64,000 nucleotides of DNA from Asparagopsis taxiformis (Eukaryota > Rhodophyta > Florideophyceae > Bonnemaisoniales > Bonnemaisoniaceae): assembly GCA_030407315.1 (NCBI GenBank), contig JALQPE010001740.1:186001-250000 (forward strand). The letters run 5' to 3'. Below, one piece after another: positions 9,212-20,348 of the stretch; position 1 is the stretch's first letter, and each line of letters begins with the position of its first letter. Under the pieces are notes generated by a model. It had not been told where the DNA came from. It was given only the letters and a program-made list of their open reading frames with translations, and did no database searches. The translations under genes were made by a program, and so were the position numbers.

Positions 9212-10360
9212 ATGAGGCGTTTGACAACGCTCGGCCTCCGTCGTACCTTGGTTCGCATTTCGAAACGTCTTAGCCTTCAAGCTAAAATATATTTACTGCT
9301 CGCCACAGGTGCAATAGCTGGGGTAATACTTGCATCACTCCTCGTATGGCTCTTCTCCCTGTTCACGCATCGCGCTTCGATTTCATCTGAAACAGAATCA
9401 TTGGTTCGATGTTCAATTGCATCACACTACAACTTCAAATCCCCTCCAACCAAAACATATGTCTTTTCCTTCACAACCGGTCGTTCCGGCACACAGCACC
9501 TCTCTAGAGTGCTCAAACCAATCCCGAACGGCGACCCTGTGGCCTACATAACCCATCAGGAGGAGCATCTCTCGATACCAACAAAGGAAATTGTTGATCG
9601 TGAATACCGCCGTCTAGCCGCCTCCCCTGATGAGCAAACGTTTAATCGTACAGCAGATGTCTACGTCAAAAAGATTAAGATTCCTTTCTACAATCAGTTG
9701 CTTCACGGCCGTGGTGCAACCCGTCTAGTGTACACGGGACATTTACCAATGGCGTTTGGGCTAGGCCCTTCACTCATCCGACAGCTGCCGCGTGGTTCGG
9801 TTCGCATTTTGCGCCTTCGACGTGACCGAATTGCCACTGCTGTATCCCTCATGGCGCTGGGACCCGAACATCAAGATCCATGGGGCGCGACCATTCCTAA
9901 TCAGCACGGCCAAGTAAATGAGGCTAATACGATGCTTCGTCGCTGGTTTCCTGTTCCAACCGATGCGATGGTCAGGTTGCAGGTCGATCGCATTGCGTGG
10001 AAAAAGCTTAATCGATTTCAGAGATGGCTGTGGTACGTGGATGATATTGAATGTAGATGGCAGGCACTATTGCAGGAATTTGGCACATCGTTCTCTTGGA
10101 TGGAAGAAAGTCTGGAACAGTTGCAAGTTCTTGATGGTGGCAAAGGTTGGGAACGGGTTGCCAAGTTTATGGGAGTTAGTGTAGATTTGGACAAAGTTGG
10201 GGTAAGGGATAACAGTATTGAACAAAAGAAACGCTCTAAGATCGACGCATCGGAATCACAGCTCCGCGAGTGGGATATAGACTATCGCCACATCGTGGGA
10301 GGATGCCAGTTGAGTGATTCACAATCCTATGCCTGGAATGATTACAATAATTTTTCGTAG
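9212..10360 (+). CDS. sulfotransferase-like type II membrane protein
   Basis: 382 aa from the Met of MRRLTTLGLRR; the frame is open 24 codons further but this Met sits just before a short basic tail and a strong membrane segment (about residues 25-48, KIYLLLATGAIAGVILASLL), the usual layout of a Golgi type II enzyme. The next block, YVFSFTTGRSGTQHLSRVL (about 86-104), resembles the 5'-phosphosulfate-binding loop of PAPS-dependent sulfotransferases. RGSVRILRLRRDRIATAVSLM (about 200-220) resembles the 3'-phosphate-binding region. If so it would transfer sulfate to a carbohydrate or protein in the secretory path, which would suit an alga with sulfated galactans. I am sure of the fold class only moderately and cannot name the acceptor. 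Confidence 0.6.
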   Translation: MRRLTTLGLRRTLVRISKRLSLQAKIYLLLATGAIAGVILASLLVWLFSLFTHRASISSETESLVRCSIASHYNFKSPPTKTYVFSFTTGRSGTQHLSRVLKPIPNGDPVAYITHQEEHLSIPTKEIVDREYRRLAASPDEQTFNRTADVYVKKIKIPFYNQLLHGRGATRLVYTGHLPMAFGLGPSLIRQLPRGSVRILRLRRDRIATAVSLMALGPEHQDPWGATIPNQHGQVNEANTMLRRWFPVPTDAMVRLQVDRIAWKKLNRFQRWLWYVDDIECRWQALLQEFGTSFSWMEESLEQLQVLDGGKGWERVAKFMGVSVDLDKVGVRDNSIEQKKRSKIDASESQLREWDIDYRHIVGGCQLSDSQSYAWNDYNNFS

Positions 10361-10390
10361 CCCAAGTAATAGCAGTTTGTCCTCAAGTTG

Positions 10391-12058
10391 TTAACGGTGC
10401 GTCCCAGGCAACGGAGTCGGACTGCGATGTTTTGCACGAGATAATCTACCCCAAGATCGCTCCGCATCGTACCGATACGAGCGATCCGGTGAGTAGTAGC
10501 GTCTCGGTGAAACGCTTCTGCGATAGCGATAGTCTCGACCGCCACGCTCATAATACTGCGTCTTCCGTTCATTTCCATCCAATTCATAGGCGTCATCCCT
10601 GTACCTAGACCTCTTCCCTTCGTTGAAATCTCGACGCGCTACATCCGCGCTGCGGTATCGCCCCCGTGAATCGTCTCGAGGGGACGGCGAAGAGCTAAAA
10701 TCACGTGAATAATATCGCTCCCGACTGCGCATCCGACGGCGGTATCGTGGCGGTGAACGCCATTCATAGGAGTCACTGGATGACGGCGAGCGTGATTGAC
10801 TTCTTGATCTGTAGTATTTATCGCGGTTCGAGATGGAGGCTCGTCGACCCTTCCTTTCTCGACGCCTGTGAGGAGAGCGCGATCTACGTCGCCATCCCGG
10901 CGAAATGCTCCTTGAGCTCCATGAGTCTGATCTAGAGCGTGAATCATACCTACGATGCGACCGTCGATCCCAACGCACTGGGCTTCTTTCGCGAAGTCTC
11001 CTTGGCGAAGGTGATCGCCATCTTTCATTATCCCGTCGCATACCCCTTGGCTCGCGGGAATAACGACGCGGAGACATAGACCTGGAACGGTATCGGTGAT
11101 TTTCCCTAGGATCATCGAAAGAGCTACGAGTCCACCTTGAATAACTACTGCTTCCACGACTCAGTAGTGGGGAATTGCTGCGAGTTCGGACATCTCGCTC
11201 ATCCCGACCATAGGTAGCCCCCGCTTCCTCGGGTTTCTCAGATTGGTTGGGCACAGTATCTGTCTTTGCTCGCTTCATCAATGTATCTTCCAGCAACTCA
11301 TCACCGCCTCGTGCGCGCTTCTTCCCGTGTTCCTCTGCAAGTGCAGAAACTGATTCCTCATTTCCAACAGGGGGCTCTGCAGCAGCTGGAACTGCAGCCT
11401 CTGACGATGATGAGGATAGGACAGATGAGGACGACGACGACGGAGAGCCATCAGCTTGAGGGACAAGATTTCGAACTGTGGTATCTGCAGTTGCAACTTG
11501 AGCTGGAGTGTCAACCTTCTTAGTTGGTTGGTCTTCTGGAACTTTGTTGTCCACATTGCTTTTCTCCGGGATCTTCTTAAAGACTGAACCTTCTTCATAA
11601 TCATCCGCAACATTGAATGCATCTTTCAACTTGTCATTCCGAAGGCCAGTAATTTCTGCAACTTGATGCACTTGTGACAGACGCACAGCACCCATACCTT
11701 CCTTACGACCCTCCAGTTGTCTATCCAAAGTGCATGCAGCCTGTTCCTTCGAGTCCCTACTGAGTAAATCATTTCGCAAGCGCTCCGCCATAGTAGAGAT
11801 TGTATCATCATCATAACCGCGTGCACGTAATTCCTCTTCCAGTTCTGCAACAGCAACTTCAACGTTGCGACGTCGTTCGTGCGCGAGTATGGCAGCATTG
11901 CCTGTCCGTGTCTCCGCGAGCTTGCGGCGGACGGTCTGATTTCTGTTATTATTCTTCCCTGCACGGCGATGCGGACCGCGGATTGAAGCAACATTCCGCT
12001 GTACATGTCCACTGGTGCCTGTGCCACGGGTTGTAGTGAGCCCGATACCGTTGTACAT
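10391..12058 (-). CDS. CWC21: CWC21/SRRM2-like spliceosomal RS-domain protein
   Basis: 555 aa. The start MYNGIGLTTTRGTGTSGHVQ is nearly diagnostic: the SRRM2/SRm300 and yeast Cwc21 N-terminus begins almost identically and binds Prp8/Snu114 near the catalytic core. A cwf21 domain follows at about residues 60-115 (ILAHERRRNVEVAVAELEEE, then RGYDDDTISTMAERLRNDLL). Residues about 170-280 are acidic and Ser rich; from about 300 to the end there are dense RS/SR, RRR and YRSRSMSPRR-type repeats, a classic RS domain for splicing-factor contacts. Start choice is certain from the conserved N-terminus. Its presence fits the short GT-AG introns found elsewhere in this window. Confidence 0.93.
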   Translation of the reverse strand: MYNGIGLTTTRGTGTSGHVQRNVASIRGPHRRAGKNNNRNQTVRRKLAETRTGNAAILAHERRRNVEVAVAELEEELRARGYDDDTISTMAERLRNDLLSRDSKEQAACTLDRQLEGRKEGMGAVRLSQVHQVAEITGLRNDKLKDAFNVADDYEEGSVFKKIPEKSNVDNKVPEDQPTKKVDTPAQVATADTTVRNLVPQADGSPSSSSSSVLSSSSSEAAVPAAAEPPVGNEESVSALAEEHGKKRARGGDELLEDTLMKRAKTDTVPNQSEKPEEAGATYGRDERDVRTRSNSPLLSRGSSSYSRWTRSSFDDPRENHRYRSRSMSPRRYSREPRGMRRDNERWRSPSPRRLRERSPVRWDRRSHRRYDSRSRSDSWSSRSISPGWRRRSRSPHRRRERKGRRASISNRDKYYRSRSQSRSPSSSDSYEWRSPPRYRRRMRSRERYYSRDFSSSPSPRDDSRGRYRSADVARRDFNEGKRSRYRDDAYELDGNERKTQYYERGGRDYRYRRSVSPRRYYSPDRSYRYDAERSWGRLSRAKHRSPTPLPGTHR

Positions 12059-14781
12059 GATGGTGTGTCAAGTTTGTTTTACAAACTTTGCTACCTGATA
12101 TTTGTTTCACAATGGTTGAAGAGCGTTTATATAATCGTCATGCCCGACCGCGACAAGCGTGCGGGCTACGCCCAAATTCTTTGCCCGGCAAGTCAACTGG
12201 ATTGCCACACTCAGTTCGTGCCGCGGGTTGAACCTATCGGTTTCGTGCCCCGGCCCGCCCAGACATTTTTAAAAAAAAGTTCAGATCCAGAGAAGATGTT
12301 ACCAATAAAATATTGTAAAATTGTGTAGCGCTTTCTGGAAGTAGAGAACAGGAGAGGCTGTAACATACCATTGGAATGTGTCCGCAACTGTAAAAGCCAT
12401 GCGCACTCCAAACTGAGATTTTTCCCTTCTCACAATAATTGCCACAGCACGGTCGAACGTTTAGTAGACGGTTTCTGCTGCGCAGCAGCCCGTTCTAGCT
12501 TTTGCGGTAACAGTGGTTGTCAAGAAGACCACGCAAGCACCATGATTTTATTGATACAAGCGCTCAGTCGCTTACAATACCGCAAGCAACGAACAGATCG
12601 CTAATGCATCTTGGGACTGTTTTGTTTGTCATGCTTTCCAAAACATATGTTATCAATGCTTGAAGAATCATTCCTTCAATTCCTCTGTAGTCACTGTGTC
12701 GTCGGATCAAACGTTCTCAGTAAGTCAAACTTGAAGCAATCACTTATTACGAAAATGCCCCCCCCCCCGGAAATAACAATCAAGTGCAGAACACTTTTTG
12801 TAGTTGTTCGTTCCATCCGTAGAGAGTACCCCAGTGCAGCACCTCTACCAAGCCTCAAACACTAATCGGAAGAATGCAAGCAAAATGGGGTTGCCAACAC
12901 TGCGATTGGAAACGGATAGAAATTCATTCTTCGTAGCAGCCGAATTGTTGTAGATCGTAGTGATCAAAGAGAGAGGAAAAGGCCAGATCATGCCAAACAT
13001 TGATTGACAGTAGTGCTTACAAAAGCTTATTGTCATTTCATATTTGAAGAGTTTGAATACATGCTTCAGTTATTACTGGCATCCTTGGCGGGAAGCATAT
13101 CTCGATGGTTTTTGAGCGATGAAAACAAAAGAGAGGCCGATAAGCAGAACCTGTTCGTTCTGCAGCTGGAGGTTGAACTTACGAAACAACAGCACATCAT
13201 TGTTCTCTCGATGATTCTAAATCAAGCCTTTCTGCGAGCAAACAAACACTGATACTCAATGATATCTCGTAGAATGACCATGACGTTTCCGTTTTCCTAA
13301 TAAGTTCTTTTGTTATGAACCATCATTTAACCACCCTTTAAGTGAACTTGAAATAGGTCAGACACCCCTCTCTGACCTTGTGCCACAAAATCCCTATACT
13401 GAAGTTCGCCAAGAGATTTTTCAGTTTGGTTTTTCGAAATACTCATGTGTAGTCTTTTTCTATCGTCTTCGAAGCAATGATTCTGCGCTCATTACATACC
13501 GTCTCAGTACACAATCGAGTCTACCAGATTCAATATTGGTCAAATTGGAAGTCTTTGCGGAAAACCGTCGTTCCATTATTGGTAAGACAAAAATGGGGGT
13601 GTTCGGAGCTCGTAGTTGTCGAATATACAATATAATATCAATATGCTCAACGAGAGTTGGCTTCCAGAACACATGCATTCCAATCTGTTTTCACTCTGAA
13701 ACAACACTCGAGAGAATGTACACGAAGCCGAATGCAGTGGTGCTGGAATAATATACAGCATATGAATGCTGAAGTGAGTGGGCGGCAAGTGTCGTCACGA
13801 GCTGAAGGAATTCCATTTTCCGAAAGGGAGCATAAGTATAATTGTGCATTTGGTGGGGTAGCATGAAAGGGTGGATGCTCGTAGACAAGTTTGATCGGTA
13901 CACATCTGTGGTGCAGCAGTCGACAGACGATGTCCAACTGATAGCAAGAGCATCTTTCCACAGTGAATTCACATTACAGCAGAGTGGCCCGAAAGCGGAT
14001 GCAACTTTTCATAACTACGATATATATGATATGGCGCAAGCATTGCGGCGTACAATGAAGACCAGGGATCATGCATCGAGCTCCATTCGTCCACCATGGA
14101 AGCAAACGGTTTCCATGAGCCGATTTGGCCAATTTTAATTGGTGGACACAAATAAACACGTATCAGTCATCCATCATTCGAACAGGCATCATACTATATC
14201 AAGACGTGTCGCCGTGATTGATTGATTGACAAGTTGATCGTTCCATCGTTCTTCTGAGCTGCACCACTGAGCACAAACTCTGTGTTGTCGTACCTTTCAA
14301 CACGTGCCCGAGACCAAGCGTCGACTACATATTCGATGTTGATTTCCAGTCGCTTGCCGCGTGAAGCCGAAATTTTATGACGCAACAAATCAGCACCAGT
14401 AAAACCCATGCAGTGCTTTACCGAAACTCAAACTAACGTAGCCTGTTTCAAAAATATACTTTCCGTTCGGCTCCTGTATGGCATTCTGAAAACGTACTCT
14501 GCCAGCTTGGCAATCCAGCTTGCTCTTGCATCAGCTCCCATGCCATCATGCATGGGAACACTTCTAGTCAGTGGCCATATAATGTATCAACGAACGCATA
14601 GTTCTGTCACGTGAGACTTGGCTTCATCATCATCAAAAAAATCTTTACACATGCTACCACCGCTGCTATGCCTTGGCAAATACTAACATCCACCCTTTGG
14701 CCACATTGACTCATATCATTTTGCCTTACTTTCAATTATTCTACCACGTGTACAATAACATATTTAGTCTCAATATACAAC
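12059..14781. other. 2.7-kb intergenic region without a confident gene
   Basis: Only short open frames occur. Three deserve mention: 13061-13252 (+), 63 aa starting MLQLLLASLAG, with a hydrophobic head and a helix-like tail; 13380-13751 (+), 123 codons but opening with GTG; and 14194-14409 (-), 71 aa starting MGFTGADLL, with a further coding-like minus-strand stretch at about 14430-14560. None matches a family I recognise. A run of 11 C lies at 12758-12768. Promoter sequence for the CWC21 gene must lie next to 12058. Confidence 0.4.
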
Positions 14782-17700
14782 TCATACAAACTGACTTTCT
14801 AATTCATCTTCTCCAACTATACTCCCTCCAGTTTCCTCCATCTCCTCCGCTGCCGTTTCCCTCTCCAAATATCGCAACTGCTCAACTCTCGCTACGTCGC
14901 CATCCGCGCCACGTGCCTCGAGCACATCTGCTAGCACACTCATTCCGCTTCGACACCCTCGCTCAACCGTTCCTTCCAGAAGCAATATCCCACGTCGCAT
15001 ATCCCTCTCCACAACACCCTCGCACAACCATCGTCCAAGTTCGACAGCCGCAATAATATCTCCAGATTCTACTGCCGTTTCAAGCAACCCAATACCTTTC
15101 TCAACATCCTTTGTCACACCGACTCCCTCACGCACAACTCTAGCCAGTAGTACCATTGCGCGCACATCGCCAGCTTCGACACATCTTTCCAGCAGATCCG
15201 CTGCGCGTTCCTCATCATCTTCAAGTACACATCTCGCCATATTACGCATCCCCTGCACGTTTCCAAGTTCTGCTGCTTGTTCGAATAATTCAATTGCCTT
15301 TTCTATGTCCCGCTCTACACCAGACCCTTCCTCTAGCAGTCGTCCCAGCCGGTTCATTGCATCCGCACATCCATCCGCCACCGCATTTTCTAGAAGGGCT
15401 ACAGCGCGTGCAATGTCTTTCCGAATCCCATAATCTCCTCGCACGAGTAAATCAGCTAAGAGACATGCCGCGTCACTTCTTCCCGCGCTTATTGCCCGTT
15501 CATATAACTGCATAGCTCTCACAGCGTCCCGTGATATGCCGTCTCCTTCTTCTAGTAAGATTCCCAGGTTAGTCATTGCATCCACAGATCCTTCCAGTTT
15601 CACAGCAAGGTAGTAGAGCTCAACAGCACGTTCAGGATCTCTGGGTACGTCATCCGCACCGACTGATAGTAAGCCAGCAAGCTTTTCGGCTGCCTGTCCA
15701 TTCCCAAGATCTAGCGCACGTTCATACAGCTCGATGGCGCGCGCGGTGTCAATTTCAACACCGTACATTCCTTCTTGCAGTATGTCAGCTAATTGTTCCA
15801 TAGCTGCTACATCTTCCGCAGCAACACACTCTTCGAACAGAGCCACCGCACGAGGTACGTCTTGAGGAACTTCGTATTCCCCACTCTGAAGAATGAGAGC
15901 CAAGTTGTACATGGCACCAGGCTCTCCAGCAGCAGCAGCACGTTCGTACAACGAAACTGCTCTGGCGATGTTTTTTGGTGTGGCATTTCCATTATCTCCT
16001 TCAAGCATAACTCCGAGGCGATTCATTGCATCAACACTCCCCTTCATCACGGCGCTTTCGAGAAGATCGAATGCACGAGGTAAATCTTTTTCAACTCCAT
16101 TCGCGCCATGCGCAAGCAAGGCTGCAAGCAAACACATTGCGGTCGTCTTCCCTTCCTTAACAGCCATTTCATACAAGGAAGCAGCGCGGGGAAGGTCTTG
16201 TTCTACACCAGGCGCACCTTTCTCGAGTAGGATTCCAAGGTTGATCATTGCAGAAGTAACACCAGCTTCTGCTGCACGCCCGTAAAGATCAACTGCCCGT
16301 ACAAGGTCTACAGATACACCATACTCACCGTGCTCGAGAATGTATCCGAGATTGTTGATAGCACTAGAGACACCAAGTTCGGAAGCCTTTTCATATAATT
16401 CTAATGCGCGCGTAGAGTCCTGAGGGATTTCGTCCGTACCAGGCCCCAGGATGGTCGCGAGGTGATACATGGCATTTGCTGACCCGTTGTCTGCTGCTAG
16501 CTCAAACAAAGCTACAGCTCTTTTCGTATCGATTTCTAGACCAACCGGTTCACTACCATGAAGCCAACAGGCAAGCTGGTTCATTGCGTCAGCATCGCCG
16601 GCTTCTGCGCCACGCTCGAGTAGTTGGACGGCTCGTTTAAGGTCTTTGGGTACACCTGGGACCCCGCTAGTGAGAAGGTTTGCCAAAAGATGCATAGACG
16701 TTACATCTCCAGCATTGATGGCCTGTTCGTATAGTTTTACGGATCGTGCTGGATCACTCGGAACACCCTCTGTTCCCTTCTCAAGAATGAAACCAAGATT
16801 GACAGTAGCATTGATACTACCTGCAGCCATGCCGCGTTCGAAAAGTTGCACAGCTCTTTTTCCGTCTATACCGATTCCTGGTATTCCGCGCTCAAGCAAC
16901 AGCCCGAGTCGGTTCATGGCGTTCGGGAAACCAGCTTCGGCAGCAGACTCATACAATTTTACGGCTTTTTGAATATCGCGAGGTACCGGGTCGCGGCCGT
17001 ACTCATACAAATGGGCAAGATTGAACATTGCTGCCCGGTTACCACTTTCAATGGCTGACTCGTACAGAGAAATAGCGCGCTCTGGATCAGCGGGAAGGTT
17101 TCCAGCACCATTCACGAGCAAGTTAGCTAATTGATTTGGCGCGTCATAAATTGAGCATTCCACTGCTCTTTCTAGCAGTGCAATGGCACGTTCTGGATCT
17201 GCTGGTATGCCATCAGTTCCATTGGCAAGTAGCTCTGCAAGATTACAAACAGCGAAAAGATTTCCTTTCTCGATTGCGCTTTCGTACAGAAGAACGGCCC
17301 GCTGAGTGTCTCTTGGAACTCCTGTACGCCCTTCTTCCAATAAACATGCCAGTGGGTACAGAGCAGAGGTATTGCCAAGGTCCAATGCACGCTCATATAG
17401 TTTGACAGCTCGAACGGCGTCCATTTCAACACCATCAGCGCCATCTTGCAACAAATCGGCCAAGCTTACCATTGCGCCAACGTGGTCTCTTTGAACAGCA
17501 TTTTCGAACAACTGCATAGCTCGCCTTAAGTCTCTTTGTACTCCATGAGCGCCGTCAGTTAAGAGACATGCTAGATTGTTCATCGCAATATGGTCTCCTC
17601 TTCCTATTGCATTTTCATATAGACTGATAGATCTTGGGATATCTGCTGGAATTCCATCGCCGTCTTCTTCTAGCACTCGGGCCAGAGTGCACATGGCTGG

Positions 17701-18249
17701 TGTATATCGAAGATTGACAGCAGTCTCATACAATTTGATGGCTCTGCTCGTATCTTTCTTCATATGTACACCCTCCTGAAGTAGTAGTGCCAATTTGTGC
17801 ATCGCAATCGGAGAACCTCTCGCGGCCACACGCTCGTAGACGGTTATTAGTCTTGGAATATCCGGTGCAGTAGTAGCTGTTCCATTTCGTAAAATATCTG
17901 AAAGGCAGTCTGTAGCTTCGACTTGGGCTGACTGCATGTGTGGTGTGTACGTGTAGATTAGGCTTTCATAGAGCGAGATGGCGCGTTCAATATCTGGAGG
18001 AACACCAGGATGGGGTTTGTGCAACAAATTGGCGAGCCCAAGCTTTGCATGTTCATCTTGGCGCCTGATAGCGGACTCGTACAAAGACAAGGCAGCACGG
18101 ACATGCTGTTCTGATAGAGGGATTGTTTTGAGAAGTTGTGTAGCATGAGCGGTCATTTTGTGAGCATCATTTTGATGGACGTAAGCTGGGGGTGATGAGC
18201 GTGGGGTGTTGACAGAAAGGGATAGAGTGGATACGTCTGGGAGCTCCAT
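14782..18249 (-). CDS. giant Sel1-repeat protein (about 28-30 tandem units)
   Basis: 1155 aa, almost entirely Sel1-like repeats of 36-38 residues from about residue 60 to 1090. The recurrent unit is 'AI.LYE.A...G...AM..LA.LL..G..GV..D..RA', with YE or FE, the AM..LA core and GV(P/E).D nearly invariant. The repeat is encoded by diverged DNA rather than identical copies. No signal peptide or membrane segment is seen. The tail is acidic (ETAAEEMEETGG...EDELESQFV). Sel1 arrays form superhelical scaffolds for protein complexes; no enzymatic domain is fused here, so a scaffold role is inferred and the clients are unknown. It is far longer than classical Sel1/Hrd3 and shares only the repeat class with the protein at 2363. 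Confidence 0.88.
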   Translation of the reverse strand: MELPDVSTLSLSVNTPRSSPPAYVHQNDAHKMTAHATQLLKTIPLSEQHVRAALSLYESAIRRQDEHAKLGLANLLHKPHPGVPPDIERAISLYESLIYTYTPHMQSAQVEATDCLSDILRNGTATTAPDIPRLITVYERVAARGSPIAMHKLALLLQEGVHMKKDTSRAIKLYETAVNLRYTPAMCTLARVLEEDGDGIPADIPRSISLYENAIGRGDHIAMNNLACLLTDGAHGVQRDLRRAMQLFENAVQRDHVGAMVSLADLLQDGADGVEMDAVRAVKLYERALDLGNTSALYPLACLLEEGRTGVPRDTQRAVLLYESAIEKGNLFAVCNLAELLANGTDGIPADPERAIALLERAVECSIYDAPNQLANLLVNGAGNLPADPERAISLYESAIESGNRAAMFNLAHLYEYGRDPVPRDIQKAVKLYESAAEAGFPNAMNRLGLLLERGIPGIGIDGKRAVQLFERGMAAGSINATVNLGFILEKGTEGVPSDPARSVKLYEQAINAGDVTSMHLLANLLTSGVPGVPKDLKRAVQLLERGAEAGDADAMNQLACWLHGSEPVGLEIDTKRAVALFELAADNGSANAMYHLATILGPGTDEIPQDSTRALELYEKASELGVSSAINNLGYILEHGEYGVSVDLVRAVDLYGRAAEAGVTSAMINLGILLEKGAPGVEQDLPRAASLYEMAVKEGKTTAMCLLAALLAHGANGVEKDLPRAFDLLESAVMKGSVDAMNRLGVMLEGDNGNATPKNIARAVSLYERAAAAGEPGAMYNLALILQSGEYEVPQDVPRAVALFEECVAAEDVAAMEQLADILQEGMYGVEIDTARAIELYERALDLGNGQAAEKLAGLLSVGADDVPRDPERAVELYYLAVKLEGSVDAMTNLGILLEEGDGISRDAVRAMQLYERAISAGRSDAACLLADLLVRGDYGIRKDIARAVALLENAVADGCADAMNRLGRLLEEGSGVERDIEKAIELFEQAAELGNVQGMRNMARCVLEDDEERAADLLERCVEAGDVRAMVLLARVVREGVGVTKDVEKGIGLLETAVESGDIIAAVELGRWLCEGVVERDMRRGILLLEGTVERGCRSGMSVLADVLEARGADGDVARVEQLRYLERETAAEEMEETGGSIVGEDELESQFV

Positions 18250-20348
18250 GTTGATAAAAGGAATGGGTTGAAGTTTTGGTGCTGGTGATGGATATAGGAG
18301 ATGAAATGAGAGAGGGTACGGATGGGTATTTACGCTAAATATATGGTGGTATCGATGTGAACTATTCTTGGATTGGGTTGAAGAAGTGCATTGGGAGGGA
18401 CGTGGAGACAGGGTGGGCGCCCAATGAGTGGAGAGTAGAAAGCATCAGGATAAAGCTGAGCTATGGAATACATGGCATGTCAAGAACAATAGCAGGAGGA
18501 TCGGGTGGGACAGGTGGCTGGGTGGGCGCGGAGACGGCAACGCGAAAGTGATACATGGGAGGAGAGTTGTTGGCGCAATAGGGCGGTGGACGGCGGAGCG
18601 AGCGGATGTGATTGATGCGACGCTGTATGATCGCGGGTGGAATAGACCGATACTCTTGTGTGATACATATGCGTTCCACATCAATGGCATCGCATGGCAT
18701 GGCGCGCAAATTGTGCCTTGCATTCGTGGGCGCGAACCGCGATAGCCTCCACAACTTTCCATGACCTTTTTCGATTTTCCCAAAACTTTTCCGACATCGT
18801 TCACCTCGATAGTCCCAAATTCACATGTCTACATACCCATCACTCGCTCATGCAGCGCATGAGCACGTTATGTGTCCGCAGCTCTCGTCGTTAAAACCAC
18901 GTCACTCCTGGATCGTTGATCCATTACGCCAAACTTGTTCAAACCTTTCTCTATCCTCCCCGGTTGCCTTAATTTCTTATATAAGCAAACAATTGCAATT
19001 CGCCTTTCAAGTCCCGAAGGATTGCTACAATTATTCTAGCGCTTTTGCGAATGTACCAACCACAACACGGTTGTTGGATTCAACCACATTTTCGCTTTCT
19101 ATAAAAAAGTTAGGCTGCTCTGGCCTCGAGTGTTGACCCCAAGAGGAAGGTCTACAATTGAATTCGTTTCCGAGCGCATCGACTGAATTGACTAGGCATA
19201 TGCTCTTGAGTATCTGCCAGATATTTCAGTGACCAGACCACAACTAACAACTCATCAATTTACGCTCTCCATGCGCGCCGGTGCTCACTAGTTCACCAAT
19301 CACTTGCGTGAATTACACGAAATAAATGGCTCTGGCAACAGCAAGGACACTTGAAATCGGATTCTTCCACATCTCTGGTAGCAAGTGTGTTCGCCAAACA
19401 GCTCTGCTTTCCAGAACTAAATCGGTCTGCTGCTTGCACAAGCACACGTATTTCAGCGGCACTTTGCTGAAGTCATTCTTCTCCTGTTCTTGACTCGAGA
19501 CTTGCAAACTGATTAGTTGCTCATCATGATGCTGCAATTGTGATGTCAGCCAATCAATGAGGTACGCTACAGTAGATCAATGTCCAGTAGCGCAGACCTA
19601 ATACTTCCACATAACCATTTGGAATGACCAATTGTATCCATGTCTTGACTTGATGCATGTGCCCCCGCCGCGCCACTTTGAATTGATCGCCAGCGTATAT
19701 AACCTCCGCTACTGTTTGACAACATTTCAAACAATACATGTTTCACGTTGAGAGGCTTGCACGAAACTGATATCAAGTGCCGCTCATATCAAACATTGCC
19801 CGCCAAGCCTTTTTCCGCCCAATATCTCATGCTCGAGTGGCTGTAAAAATATCACTCGCTAAGACCTGCCAGACCAGACAGGCCTTTCCAGTCCGAATTG
19901 CTGCATTATCACTAATACATGCTCCAAACCAAAAGCTGTCGACCGACGTAGAATATGAAAAGAGCACTATCTCACTTTTACATTGCGTACCGATACATCT
20001 TACTGTAACATACCACATGCTAAAGCATTGCAATGCGCGCAAGCCCGTGTGATGACAAATTCACACCCACAGTTGAGTATCGAAAGGATGGCAACATATC
20101 ACATAATAATGGGTACAGCTTAACAACATGCTATAAAATGGCTGTCGTTCCGTTGCACAATGTCCTGAAAGGCGAGACAATTTTGATTTCGTGCCGTCTG
20201 ATTGTCGCTTTGTACGAGTACTCCACAAAAATGTGAATATGCAGAAAGTGTGCTGCCAATAAAATCAACAGGTTGGATGAGGCGACTACAATAATTCGGT
20301 TCCACACAGTTGCACTGCGTTACAGGGTACATGGAACCGACAAGACGG
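18250..20348. other. 2.1-kb intergenic region, no gene supported
   Basis: The first 500 bp upstream of the giant Sel1 gene is purine-rich on the plus strand and must include its promoter. The rest is A/T-richer with only short unrelated frames in all six phases. No tRNA-like A/B box pair or spliceosomal RNA was recognised. The 3' region of the CRAL-TRIO gene lies at the right end. Confidence 0.4.

Noticed and set aside
12758..12768. Run of 11 C as a functional element
   Set aside because: Homopolymer with no partner structure; may vary or be a sequencing artefact.
13380..13751. 123-codon plus frame in the 12-14.8 kb gap
   Set aside because: Begins with GTG, no Met in the first 100 codons, no family match.
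14782..18249. Tandem periodic DNA as a possible satellite or CRISPR-like array
   Set aside because: The period (about 111 bp) reflects Sel1 protein repeats in one long open frame; DNA units are diverged.
18445..18804. 119-codon minus frame upstream of the giant Sel1 gene
   Set aside because: Arises from strand composition bias; no recognisable content.
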